45,859 bases of DNA from Flavobacterium sp. (GCF_017985075.1 NZ_JAGNYF010000011.1:3949-49807); one strand, 5' to 3'. Counted from the first letter of the stretch, positions 1 to 8,452 are shown. The notes: generated by a model not told the origin, from the letters alone. Made by a program: numbers and translations.

Positions 1-1831
1 CTTGTTTTCCGTTGTCAACTGCTTTAAAAGCCGCACGAATAGCGACTTCTGTTTTTCCAAAACCCACATCACCGCAAACCAATCTATCCATTGGACGATC
101 GTTTTCCATATCCATTTTTACGTCGTGTGTGGCTGTAATTTGGTCGGGCGTATCTTCGTAAATAAAAGAACTTTCTAATTCTTTTTGCATATATGAGTCG
201 GGTCCGAAAGCATATCCTTTATCCAAACGACGTTTTGCATACAACTGAATTAGATTGAAAGCAATGTGCTTTACACGTGCTTTTGTTTTTTGTTTTAATG
301 CTTTCCAAACACCACTTCCTAATTTATAAATTTTTGGTGCAGTACCTTCTTTTCCCGTGTATTTTGAAATTTTATGTAATGAATGAATACTCACATACAC
401 AATATCATTATCGGCATACACCAATTTAATAGCTTCTTGGGTTTTACCTTCAACTTGAATTTTTTGTAAGCCTCCAAATTTTCCAATTCCGTGATCGATA
501 TGTGTTACATAATCGCCAATGGACAAAGCGGTTAGTTCTTTTAGAGTTACCGTTTGTTTTTTAGACGCATTATTCTTGATAGAAAATTTATGATACCTTT
601 CGAAAATTTGATGGTCTGTGTAACAGGCAATTTGCAACTCCGAATCGATAAAACCAGAAAATAATGGAAAAACAATGTTTTCATATTTATCTTTTACATC
701 AATGGCAGCATCTTCATCTATATCTTTAAAAATTTCTTTGAATCTTTTGGCTTGATTTTCGTTTGATGAAAATAAATAATTTTTAATTCCGTTATGAAAA
801 TTATCGTTTAAATTATTCATCAACAAATCGAATTGTTTGTTAAATGATGGCTGTGGCTGCGTATAAAATTCGACGATTTTTTCGGATTTAAAAACTGGGT
901 TTTTATCTAATTCGATTATCGAAAAATCTAAGGCGCGTTTTAAAAATGCTTCCTGATTTACGAATAATTCTTCCGGTTTGGCGTGATGAATCGTTAGTGT
1001 TAGTTTCGAATAGGCTTCTTTTGCTTTTTCAAATAATCGGTCTAATTTTCCACCTAATAAATCGGTATTTTGAAGGACAATAATGGTTTTTTCTGAAATA
1101 TAATCTAAGAAATTTTCACGATTTTCTTGTAATATTTTATTCTCAACATTGGGAATAATGGCAATTTTTGTAACTTTTTCTTTTGACAATTGCGTTTCAA
1201 TATCAAAGGTTCGAATGCTATCAATTTCATCTCCAAAAAACTCGATTCGGTACGGCACATCATTAGAGAAAGAAAATACATCTATAATTCCACCTCTGAC
1301 AGAAAATTCACCAGGTTCCGAAACAAAATCGACACGTTTAAAATGATATTCAAAAAGCGTTTCGTTAATAAAATCGATAGATAATTTATCGTTAACACTT
1401 AGTTTTAAGGTGTTTTTATCTAATTCTTTTCGCGTAACTACTTTTTCAAAAATGGCATCTGTATACGAAACAATAATGGCAGGTTTTTTTCGAGAATTAA
1501 TTCTATTTAAAACCTCAGCACGTAATAAAACGTTAGCGTTATCAGTTTCTTCAATTTGGTAAGGACGACGATAAGAACCCGGATAAAACAGCACGTCTTG
1601 GTTGTTAATTAACGCTTCTAAATCATTCAAATAATACGCCGCTTCTTCCTTATCATTAAACAATAATAAAAAAGGAAGTTCCGATTTTTTAAACAGAGCA
1701 TCAATCACAAATGAAAGTGAAGAACCGACCAAACCGGTAGCATTTATTTTTTTTCTGGACGCAAAAAATTCAGCAATTTGTCCGATTTTTGGATGTTGCT
1801 GATATTTTTGAATGATTGCTGATTTGCTCAA
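1..1831 (-). CDS. mfd: Transcription-repair coupling factor Mfd (N-terminal 610 residues; cut by window edge)
   Basis: DNA translocase that removes RNA polymerase stalled at lesions and recruits UvrA. The frame is open from the left edge to about 1831. It holds the UvrB-like N-terminal region, then the RNA-polymerase-interacting CarD-like module (about residues 430-500, including SIGDYVTHIDHGIGKF), then the start of the translocase with the Walker A stretch GDVGFGKTE near the left edge. The family is about 1100-1150 aa, so roughly half is present. No in-frame ATG lies between the upstream stop codon (about 1859-1861) and the conserved start of the protein, so TTG at 1829-1831 (LSKSAIIQKY...) is the likely start. 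The family assignment is firm; the start is inferred. Confidence 0.95.
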   Translation of the reverse strand, partial: MSKSAIIQKYQQHPKIGQIAEFFASRKKINATGLVGSSLSFVIDALFKKSELPFLLLFNDKEEAAYYLNDLEALINNQDVLFYPGSYRRPYQIEETDNANVLLRAEVLNRINSRKKPAIIVSYTDAIFEKVVTRKELDKNTLKLSVNDKLSIDFINETLFEYHFKRVDFVSEPGEFSVRGGIIDVFSFSNDVPYRIEFFGDEIDSIRTFDIETQLSKEKVTKIAIIPNVENKILQENRENFLDYISEKTIIVLQNTDLLGGKLDRLFEKAKEAYSKLTLTIHHAKPEELFVNQEAFLKRALDFSIIELDKNPVFKSEKIVEFYTQPQPSFNKQFDLLMNNLNDNFHNGIKNYLFSSNENQAKRFKEIFKDIDEDAAIDVKDKYENIVFPLFSGFIDSELQIACYTDHQIFERYHKFSIKNNASKKQTVTLKELTALSIGDYVTHIDHGIGKFGGLQKIQVEGKTQEAIKLVYADNDIVYVSIHSLHKISKYTGKEGTAPKIYKLGSGVWKALKQKTKARVKHIAFNLIQLYAKRRLDKGYAFGPDSYMQKELESSFIYEDTPDQITATHDVKMDMENDRPMDRLVCGDVGFGKTEVAIRAAFKAVDNGKQ

Positions 1832-2008
1832 TTTATAGTATTTGTTTTTTAAATAATATTATGTGAAAAGGAATCCTTTTTTTATTTCTGTTTAAGAAAA
1901 TTAGGAGTTTTTATGTTCTACTCTTTTAAATTAAAAGTACAAAACAAACTTTAAATTAAGCTCTAAAGCAGAATTTCGTATAAAAACTACTTTGAACTAA
2001 AGCCTATT

Positions 2009-3082
2009 TTATTTAAATCTTATTTGCAAATTTAGTTTTAAGTAGCTTTTCCCATTTTCGTTATAGACTTTTCCAAATTCGTGTCTTGAACTACTTGCTG
2101 TTTCTAATTTTGTGTTTTGAAATAAGTAATCTTCAAACTGATTTCGATTGTAAATATGATAACACAAAACATCTCCGTTTTCTTTTACAATTAAATACCC
2201 ACCTGTTGCATCATAAATTCCATTCCAAACTTTTGATGGTGTCATTCCTAATGCAACGTCTGTTAAGAAGCGTTTAATTTTGTATTCATAAAATGTATGA
2301 GCAAATTGATTGTCATAATTTAATGGATTTGTTTTGTTAATATTTTCAGTTAAATCTTTTATTGAACTTAAATTTGATGTGTAAAAAGTTCTGACAATTT
2401 CAGCTAAAATATTTGGCAACAAACTATCAATTAAAACCAAGTTATTTTTGAAAACCTCTTGTTCAAGTGAAAGATATTCTATATTTCCACCAAGTTGTTT
2501 TAATTTTTCAATTCTATCTTTTAATTTGCTTTTTGTGTCGATTTCGTTTATACTTTTTATTTGATTTTCAGTCAGTTGAAAATCTGTAATTTGATAAATG
2601 AAATTAGTAGTTTTTCCGGCGTTTAAAAGCGTAGCTTGTCCTCCAAGTTGTGATTTAATACTAAATCCTAATTCAGCGGTTTGATTTATTCTTTGGTCGT
2701 GAATAACGATTTGAATATCAGATTTAGACGTTGATTTTGCTTTTAAAGAACCACAATTTATTGAGTTCATAAAAGTTTCAATTTCAGGAATACTAAACGC
2801 TCCATTTGAAGCTTTTATTGTTGCTAATAACTTTATCGATTGTTCAGTAAAAGTTTTTACAGGAATTCTTAATTGCTCTTTACCACCTGAAATAATTACT
2901 AAATCTTCATTAATTTCATATTCAAAATTACCGCCACTTTCGTAACGAATAATTTTGATTATTGGATAAAATAATTCTTCAACTTTGTTTAAATCTGCAT
3001 CGCCCGCAAATAATTGTTTATCGCCAAGTAATTTGAACAAAGCGTAAATTTCACTCCATTCACCTTTATTCCCTGATAGCAT
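2009..3082 (-). CDS. HpaII-family type II restriction endonuclease
   Basis: Predicted to cut DNA at CCGG. The protein is 357 aa, close to the length of R.HpaII. The start NKGEWSEIYALFKLLGDKQL resembles that family. A PD-(D/E)XK-like core is visible: SKSDIQIVIHD (about 119-129, Asp122) followed by ELGFSIKSQLGG (about 137-148, Lys143). Its start codon lies inside the 3' end of the methyltransferase gene (17-bp overlap), so the pair should be one transcript, with the methylase made first. The specificity is inferred mainly from the partner methylase, which is very close to M.HpaII. No controller (C) gene or Vsr gene is adjacent. Confidence 0.82.
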   Translation of the reverse strand: MLSGNKGEWSEIYALFKLLGDKQLFAGDADLNKVEELFYPIIKIIRYESGGNFEYEINEDLVIISGGKEQLRIPVKTFTEQSIKLLATIKASNGAFSIPEIETFMNSINCGSLKAKSTSKSDIQIVIHDQRINQTAELGFSIKSQLGGQATLLNAGKTTNFIYQITDFQLTENQIKSINEIDTKSKLKDRIEKLKQLGGNIEYLSLEQEVFKNNLVLIDSLLPNILAEIVRTFYTSNLSSIKDLTENINKTNPLNYDNQFAHTFYEYKIKRFLTDVALGMTPSKVWNGIYDATGGYLIVKENGDVLCYHIYNRNQFEDYLFQNTKLETASSSRHEFGKVYNENGKSYLKLNLQIRFK

Positions 3083-4346
3083 ATTTTTTTATTCCGATTA
3101 GTTCTAAAATTTTATTTGCAGTAGCCTGAATAGCAGGAACTGCAACGGAGTTTCCGAATTGTTTATATGCAGATGCATCAGCAACTGGAATAATAAAATC
3201 ATCAGGGAATCCTTGTAATCTTGCCCATTCTCTTGGTGTCATTTTACGAATTCCTTCACGGTTTACCGTTCCTTTAATATGCGTTGTTGGTGTGAAATCT
3301 ACAATTCTATGGTCTAAAACCAAATTTCTTTCTCTTCCCATTCCGCCAACAACAATTGCATTTGCAATTCCATTGTCGGGAATTATTGCATAACCAAAAC
3401 CATTGCCTTTGTTTTCGTGTCGTGCTTTATGGTTAACTAAAGTTTGAACATATTGAGTTGAAAGATAGTATTTTGTCGGCGGAACATTTTTCTCTTTTAC
3501 TTTTTCAAAAGTTGAATTGTTTTCTAAAGGTTTTGGATATTCAAAACTCGAAATATTCAAATCTTGGCGAAAGCCGACAATATAAATTCTTTCTCGATTT
3601 TGTGGTACTCCAAAATTTTTGGCATTAATAATTTGTGGTTCAGGAACAAAATAACCTAAATCATTTCTTAAAACATTTAGAATTGTTTCTAACGTTTTTC
3701 CTTTATCGTGACTTCGTAATCCTTTTACGTTTTCAAGAAAAATTGCTTTCGGCTTATGCTTTTTTATAATTTCTGCAACATCAAAAAACAATGTTCCTCT
3801 TGTATCATCGAAACCACCTCGTTTTCCTGCAATTGAAAATGCTTGACAAGGAAATCCTGCACATAGTAAATCAAAATCCTCGGGAATATAATTTTTAATT
3901 TGTTGTTTTGTAATATCACCAAACGGAACTTCTCCGAAGTTTGCTTTATAAGTTTTTTTGGCTTCTTTGTCCCATTCGCTTGTAAAAACACATTTTCCAC
4001 CAAGATTTTGCATAGCAATTCTAAAACCTCCAATTCCTGCAAATAAATCTATAAATTTAAAAGTGTAATTTTTTGGTGTTGGAAAAGGAACGTTTTCAAC
4101 TTCAAAAAGAAGTTGTTGCATTGCTTCTTCTGCAACGATTGAAAGTTTTTCCTCTTCTCGTTTATATGTCACAAAGTCATTTAAGACTTCTAACGCATCT
4201 TCTTTGTAATACTTTGAAACGCCATTGTGTATGTTATGTAAATAATGAGTTAAAACAGCTTTTCCATTGTCATTAGGTTCAACAAGCCTTACTTGATAGC
4301 GTTTGCCATCAAATTCATCAATACTTATTTTTTCTTTTAACTTCAT
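3066..4346 (-). CDS. DNA (cytosine-5) methyltransferase, M.HpaII-like (predicted CCGG)
   Basis: Protects the host from the downstream nuclease by C5-methylating cytosine. All main C5-methylase motifs are visible: I DLFAGIGGF (100-108), IV GFPCQAF with catalytic Cys167, VI FLENVKGL (203-210), VIII QNRERIYIVGF (249-259), IX REWARLQGFP (about 372-381) and X QFGNSVAVP (396-404). The target-recognition stretch, about 285-370 (for example TKYYLSTQY, GGMGRERNL, DFTPTTHIKG), reads very like M.HpaII as I remember it. An N-terminal extension of about 95 residues (including LTHYLHNIHNGVSKYYKED) precedes motif I and is longer than in M.HpaII. First gene of the R-M operon. Confidence 0.93.
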   Translation of the reverse strand: MKLKEKISIDEFDGKRYQVRLVEPNDNGKAVLTHYLHNIHNGVSKYYKEDALEVLNDFVTYKREEEKLSIVAEEAMQQLLFEVENVPFPTPKNYTFKFIDLFAGIGGFRIAMQNLGGKCVFTSEWDKEAKKTYKANFGEVPFGDITKQQIKNYIPEDFDLLCAGFPCQAFSIAGKRGGFDDTRGTLFFDVAEIIKKHKPKAIFLENVKGLRSHDKGKTLETILNVLRNDLGYFVPEPQIINAKNFGVPQNRERIYIVGFRQDLNISSFEYPKPLENNSTFEKVKEKNVPPTKYYLSTQYVQTLVNHKARHENKGNGFGYAIIPDNGIANAIVVGGMGRERNLVLDHRIVDFTPTTHIKGTVNREGIRKMTPREWARLQGFPDDFIIPVADASAYKQFGNSVAVPAIQATANKILELIGIKKYAIRE

Positions 4347-4387
4347 TTATGATTAAATTCTATTTTTGCAAGTTCGTAATTTTTCAG

Positions 4388-4410
4388 TTCTGATTTATAA
4401 TAAATCAGAA
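4388..4410. promoter_or_regulatory. Perfect palindrome upstream of the R-M operon
   Basis: The arms TTCTGATTTA (4388-4397) and TAAATCAGAA (4401-4410) are perfectly complementary around a TAA spacer. It begins 42 bp before the methylase start codon. No T-tract follows on either strand, so it is a weak terminator candidate. It could be an operator for the R-M promoter or an mRNA hairpin. The function is inference. Confidence 0.5.
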
Positions 4411-4468
4411 AAATATTTTACAGTTTTTTCAACAAGTATTACAGTATATTTTTATAAATAATAGTACT

Positions 4469-4491
4469 CCTTTTGCCCTTTGCCTTTTGCC
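4469..4491. repeat. Short degenerate tandem repeat of TTTTGCC
   Basis: Three imperfect copies of a TTTTGCC-like unit lie just past the stop codon of the 205-aa lipoprotein gene. It is low-complexity and no function is apparent. Confidence 0.4.
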
Positions 4492-4496
4492 TAAAA

Positions 4497-5114
4497 TTAC
4501 TTCTTTTTTGAAATTTCTTTTTGTTCTAATTCGTCAAAATTAACAACCTTAGCATTTCTTGTGGTATCACTAATACTTATGATTTTTGGCTCACCAATTT
4601 CAGTTGGAATTCTATTTTTAATAACAATTTCTTCGCACTGCATATAAAAAGCATTCAATTCTTTATTTATAGCAGCAATTAAATTTTTCACTTTTTCGTG
4701 AGGCACAACATCTAATGAAAAATAAGTATCAAGAGCTAATATTTTAGTTTGTAACGCTACAATTCTACTTCGCACTTGAGGTACATTAAAATTTGCAGGT
4801 ACATTTGTGTGTAAAGTTGTAGATTTGGCTACTAAATTTAAAACCTTTTGCTTAAAAGCACTAATGGATGATTTTGGTTTTTGTTGAAGTTCTTCTTCAA
4901 AATTTTTCCAATCTTGCCATTGGTTTAAAACGCCACGTACTTCTGGACTGGTAACTGGAATATTCAACTGCCAAGCTTTATTGATTTGTTCAAAAGATTC
5001 TCGGTTTTTTTTCTCCATTTTTTCGACAAGTAATACTTGCTCGTCATTTTGTTTACACGAAAAAAACAAAAGACTGCTGAAAACGGATAGTATAAGTAGT
5101 TTAAAAAAATTCAT
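4497..5114 (-). CDS. Hypothetical lipoprotein, 205 aa
   Basis: The N-terminal hydrophobic segment ends in a lipobox (LLFFSC, Cys at about residue 20), so the protein should be lipid-anchored in the cell envelope. The rest is charged and mostly helical, with a heptad-like region (VEKMEKKNRESFEQINKAW) and a Lys-rich C-terminus (EISKKK). I recognise no enzymatic motif. It is transcribed alone, facing away from the threonine dehydrogenase gene, and may be a lineage-conserved envelope protein of unknown role. Confidence 0.75.
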   Translation of the reverse strand: MNFFKLLILSVFSSLLFFSCKQNDEQVLLVEKMEKKNRESFEQINKAWQLNIPVTSPEVRGVLNQWQDWKNFEEELQQKPKSSISAFKQKVLNLVAKSTTLHTNVPANFNVPQVRSRIVALQTKILALDTYFSLDVVPHEKVKNLIAAINKELNAFYMQCEEIVIKNRIPTEIGEPKIISISDTTRNAKVVNFDELEQKEISKKK

Positions 5115-5261
5115 TTATTACAATTATGAGTCGCAAATTTACAAATGTTTATACGATTTTTTTTAAAATTACGTGAAATAAATAATTAATAATCTGAATA
5201 GGTGGTTTTTACGAAATTCGAAAAAAACTGACAAAATAATGGGTTATTATTGCCAATATTT

Positions 5262-5269
5262 TATATTTG
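5262..5269 (+). promoter_or_regulatory. -7 promoter box (TATATTTG) for threonine dehydrogenase
   Basis: Matches the Bacteroidota TAnnTTTG box, 19 bp before the ATG at 5289. Its position excludes the in-frame TTG at 5250, which would lie upstream of the transcription start. No clear -33 TTTG was found. Confidence 0.55.
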
Positions 5270-5288
5270 TAAGACAAAACTACTAACT

Positions 5289-6242
5289 ATGCAAACTAAA
5301 ATACTAATTATTGGCGCTTGTGGTCAAATAGGTACCGAACTTACTTCTAAATTACGTGCCACATATGGTGTGGAAAATGTAATTGCTTCCGATATTAGAA
5401 AATTAGAAAATGACGTAGTAAATAACGGCATTTTTGAAGTAGTAAATGCGTTAGATTACAATCAGATAGAGCAATTAATTGAAAAATATCACATTACTGA
5501 TGTGTATTTAATGGCTGCTTTATTATCTGCAACTGCCGAAAAAAATCCGGCTTTTGCTTGGGATTTGAATATGAATTCGCTGTTTCACGTTTTAAATTTA
5601 GCCAAAGCAGGAAAAATAAAAAAAATATTTTGGCCGTCAAGTATTGCTGTTTTCGGACCTACAACCCCAAGAGAAAACACACCACAATATACCATTATGG
5701 AGCCAAGTACCGTATACGGAATTTCAAAACAAACTGGCGAACGTTGGGCAGAATATTATCATAAACAATATGGTGTAGATATTCGAAGCATTCGTTATCC
5801 TGGACTAATTAGTTGGAGTACAGAAGCTGGTGGCGGAACTACAGATTACGCTGTGGATATTTATCACAAAGCCATTTCGGATGGGAAATTTACGAGTTTT
5901 TTATCTGAAAATTCTGCTTTACCAATGATGTATATGGACGATGCAATAAAAGCGACAATTAGCATTATGCAAGCCGATGCCGATGATATTAAAATTCGTT
6001 CTTCGTATAATTTATCTGGAATGAGCTTTACTCCAAAAGAGTTAGCAGCAGAAATTACGAAACATTATCCGAATTTTACTATTAATTACGAGCCCGATTT
6101 CCGTCAGAAAATTGCCGACAGTTGGCCCGCAAGTATTGACGATAGTGAAGCAAGAAAAGATTGGGGTTGGAAAAACGATTTTACCATAGAAAATATGACC
6201 GTTGATATGTTTAAGAATTTGAAAGCAACGATTTATAAATAA
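5289..6242 (+). CDS. L-threonine 3-dehydrogenase, SDR type
   Basis: Predicted NAD-dependent oxidation of L-threonine to 2-amino-3-ketobutyrate. The protein is 317 aa from this ATG. It has the Rossmann motif GACGQIG (9-15), the active-site serine region FWPSSIAVFG (114-123) and the YxxxK pair in VYGISK (Tyr143, Lys147). The stretch DVYLMAALLSATAEKNPAFA is typical of the SDR-type threonine dehydrogenase known from Flavobacterium frigidimaris. A -7 promoter box sits just upstream, and a long inverted repeat follows the stop codon. It appears monocistronic. Close epimerase-family relatives cannot be fully excluded, but the match is strong. Confidence 0.88.
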   Translation: MQTKILIIGACGQIGTELTSKLRATYGVENVIASDIRKLENDVVNNGIFEVVNALDYNQIEQLIEKYHITDVYLMAALLSATAEKNPAFAWDLNMNSLFHVLNLAKAGKIKKIFWPSSIAVFGPTTPRENTPQYTIMEPSTVYGISKQTGERWAEYYHKQYGVDIRSIRYPGLISWSTEAGGGTTDYAVDIYHKAISDGKFTSFLSENSALPMMYMDDAIKATISIMQADADDIKIRSSYNLSGMSFTPKELAAEITKHYPNFTINYEPDFRQKIADSWPASIDDSEARKDWGWKNDFTIENMTVDMFKNLKATIYK

Positions 6243-6253
6243 AACACTTTTTT

Positions 6254-6320
6254 TGTCAATCTGAACTCGTTTCAGATTCTAACAAAATTAAGTAGAATCT
6301 GAAACAAGTTCAGATTGACA
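6254..6320. repeat. 28-bp inverted repeat between convergent genes; probable bidirectional terminator
   Basis: The arms at 6254-6281 and 6293-6320 are complementary at 27 of 28 positions, separated by 11 bp. It fills the gap between two convergent genes. The right-arm segment CTGAAACAAGTTCAG recurs in a similar element at 44605-44619, also between convergent genes, so this is a dispersed intergenic palindrome family. Confidence 0.8.
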
Positions 6321-6325
6321 AGTCA

Positions 6326-6850
6326 TTATTTAGTTTGGTTTTTTAGTTTTTCAATTTCCTTGTCTTCAATAAGCGATTTAATTTTTACGACTTCATCTGT
6401 ATGGTCATTTGGAATGGTCATTGATAACACGTACTGTTTGATTTTCCAATTTCCATTTTCGTTAACTACCAAAACACCACTTCCACGACAAATTTTCATT
6501 TGAGTATTTAGCAATTCATCAAACCAAGCTGTTTTTTTATCCGAAGAAAAATAAACATTTCGTTCTAAAGCTGTAAAATTCCAAGCTTTTCCTTTGTCGA
6601 AAAAGGGTTTGGCGAATTTTATGAATTCTTGTTTATTCCAATTCTCAGTTGCGTCTGTTCCTATGAAAATTGCATCATCAGTCATCGCATTAAAATAGTT
6701 GTTGAAGTTCGCTTCAGCTGCTGCTTGGTGCCAAGAATTTAACATAAAATCAATTTCAAACCTTGATAATTTTAAATCTTCTTGTGCGGCTTGTTTCGAT
6801 TTACATCCGATTAAAACCAATCCGATTATAACAACTATAATTTTTTTCAT
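6326..6850 (-). CDS. SnoaL/NTF2-like domain lipoprotein, 174 aa
   Basis: Starts with a lipoprotein signal (VLIGC, Cys16), so it is probably membrane-anchored. The region FMLNSWHQAAAEANFNNYFN followed by DAIFIGTDATENWNKQEF and, near the end, VLVVNENGNWKIKQYVLSM is the usual pattern of the SnoaL-like / DUF4440-type NTF2 fold (about residues 30-150). Members include ketosteroid-isomerase-like enzymes and small-molecule binders; the substrate is unknown. Its ATG overlaps the stop codon of the LolC/E-like permease gene by 4 bp (ATGA), which indicates translational coupling. Confidence 0.8.
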   Translation of the reverse strand: MKKIIVVIIGLVLIGCKSKQAAQEDLKLSRFEIDFMLNSWHQAAAEANFNNYFNAMTDDAIFIGTDATENWNKQEFIKFAKPFFDKGKAWNFTALERNVYFSSDKKTAWFDELLNTQMKICRGSGVLVVNENGNWKIKQYVLSMTIPNDHTDEVVKIKSLIEDKEIEKLKNQTK

Positions 6851-8046
6851 TCTAATAATTTTTTGGTTACGGTACTACTTGCAATTTTAGAAGCAATAAA
6901 CCCTAAAACTGTAATGGTAACTAATACAAGTATAACATTTTTTATTTCGAAAAGTACAGGATATGCTAATGAAGGTGTAATCATAATTAATTCAAATTGC
7001 TGTTGAATTAAGATGACAACTATACCTAAAATCAACCCAATAATTCCTCCAAAAATAGAAATGATATTTCCTTGAAACAAGAAAATGTTTTTTAAGTATT
7101 TAATTTCTGTACCTAAATTATATAAGGTTTTTAAATTGTTTTTCTTTTCGATAATCATCATAATAATTGCCCCAATTAAATTGAATAACGCAATGATAAT
7201 TACCAAAGTAAAAATTAAATACACCACAATGTTTTCGGTATTAAGCATTTTATACAACGCGTCATTCAATTGGGCTCTGTTTTTTACTTTTACCTGATTT
7301 GGAAATATTTTATTAATGGTTTCTATAGCATCTGATTCGGATACATTTGGTGCAAGTTTAAAATCGATATATGTCAGTTGGTTGGGTTTGAAATTCAATA
7401 AGGCTTGTGTTAATTCAATGGTAGAGTACACATATTTTTCATCAACATCTTCGCTAACTTGAAATATCCCAGAAGTAAGTAAAGGCGATTTATTAAACGC
7501 TTCCTCAGGATTTTCAATTAATCCCGAACCTGGTTTAGGAATATAGACTTCTAAAACATTATTAAAATCGAAAAGTCCTAAAGCTAATTTTCTGGAAATA
7601 CCAGAACCCACCACTACTTGATTGGTGTTGGATTCCAACCAATCTCCAGCATATAAAAAAGTATTTAGTTCGTTTACCTTACAATAATTAGCATCTACAC
7701 CTCTTAAATACGCAACGTGTTCTTTGTTTTTATAATAAAACAAGGCACGTTCTTCAACAATTTTGGTATAGGTTTTAAATTCTTTTGCCGTTTTTAATTG
7801 AGAAGCTTGAGATTCAGATAAAAAAAATGATTTCCCTTTAAGGGTTTCAATACGTAAATCGGGATCAGTGGCATTGGAGAAACTTAAACTAAAATCGCGC
7901 AACCCACTAAAAACAGAAAGCACTACAAAAAGCGCCATAGCACCTACAATAATTCCAAAAGAAGCAATAAACGTAATCACATTTATGGCGTTAGTTTTAG
8001 ATAAACTAAACGCGTATCTTTTGGCTATGTAGAACGGAAAATTCAA
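6847..8046 (-). CDS. ABC transporter permease, LolC/LolE (FtsX/MacB) type
   Basis: Probable inner-membrane subunit of a lipoprotein-releasing ABC transporter. The 399 aa have the family layout: a TM helix near 20-45 (INVITFIASFGIIVGAMALF), a large periplasmic domain (about 50-265), then three TM helices near 275, 320 and 365, including the FtsX-like LFNLIGAIIMMIIEKKNNLKTL segment. The start is TTG at 8044-8046, one base after the rbfA stop codon; the next codons (NFPFYIAKRY) match the usual family start and no ATG is available. The ATPase partner is not in the window. It forms an operon with rbfA upstream and the SnoaL-like lipoprotein downstream. Confidence 0.88.
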   Translation of the reverse strand: MNFPFYIAKRYAFSLSKTNAINVITFIASFGIIVGAMALFVVLSVFSGLRDFSLSFSNATDPDLRIETLKGKSFFLSESQASQLKTAKEFKTYTKIVEERALFYYKNKEHVAYLRGVDANYCKVNELNTFLYAGDWLESNTNQVVVGSGISRKLALGLFDFNNVLEVYIPKPGSGLIENPEEAFNKSPLLTSGIFQVSEDVDEKYVYSTIELTQALLNFKPNQLTYIDFKLAPNVSESDAIETINKIFPNQVKVKNRAQLNDALYKMLNTENIVVYLIFTLVIIIALFNLIGAIIMMIIEKKNNLKTLYNLGTEIKYLKNIFLFQGNIISIFGGIIGLILGIVVILIQQQFELIMITPSLAYPVLFEIKNVILVLVTITVLGFIASKIASSTVTKKLLE

Positions 8047-8047
8047 A

Positions 8048-8440
8048 TTATGATTTTTTTCGTTTTTCTAATAAATCTGGGTTTTCAATTGGGTTTTCTT
8101 TTCTTGAAAGTGCATTGTCAATTTTTTCTATGTAGTCCAAACTATCATCAATAAAGAAAATTAAATTCGGGACACGTCTTAATTGTAATTTTACACGTTG
8201 CGATAAATCGTGTTTAATTAAAGGTGCGTTACTTTTTATAGCAGCTAACAATTCTGGTCCTTTTTCGGAAGGAAAAACACTTAAATACACTTTTGCGATA
8301 GATAAATCTGAAGTTACATTTACTTTAGAAACAGAAATAATTAAGTTAGAAATTGAATTTTTTCTAATCTCTCCTTGTAAAATATCTACTAAGTCAGTTT
8401 GCAATAATGCACCAATTTTTTTTTGTCTATTTGTTTCCAT
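8048..8440 (-). CDS. rbfA: Ribosome-binding factor A
   Basis: Small KH-fold protein that helps mature the 30S subunit and 16S rRNA 5' end. From the ATG at 8438-8440 it is 130 aa: METNRQKKIGALLQTDLVDI, then ISVSKVNVTSDLSIAKVYLS and RRVPNLIFFIDDSLDYIEKI, all typical of RbfA. A longer TTG start (8455) would lie upstream of a -7 box, so the ATG is preferred. First gene of a three-gene run with the permease and a lipoprotein; divergent from methylmalonyl-CoA epimerase. Confidence 0.93.
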   Translation of the reverse strand: METNRQKKIGALLQTDLVDILQGEIRKNSISNLIISVSKVNVTSDLSIAKVYLSVFPSEKGPELLAAIKSNAPLIKHDLSQRVKLQLRRVPNLIFFIDDSLDYIEKIDNALSRKENPIENPDLLEKRKKS

Positions 8441-8444
8441 TGGG

Positions 8445-8452
8445 CAAAAATA
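8445..8452 (-). promoter_or_regulatory. -7 promoter box (TATTTTTG) for rbfA
   Basis: Matches TAnnTTTG on the minus strand and ends only 4 bases before the rbfA ATG, which predicts a leaderless or nearly leaderless transcript. No -33 element at normal spacing is obvious. Confidence 0.45.

Noticed and set aside
1861-1900. Terminator for mfd-side region (AAAAGGAATCCTTTTTTT)
   Set aside because: The arms leave essentially no loop and mfd is transcribed away from it; a functional terminator is not supported.
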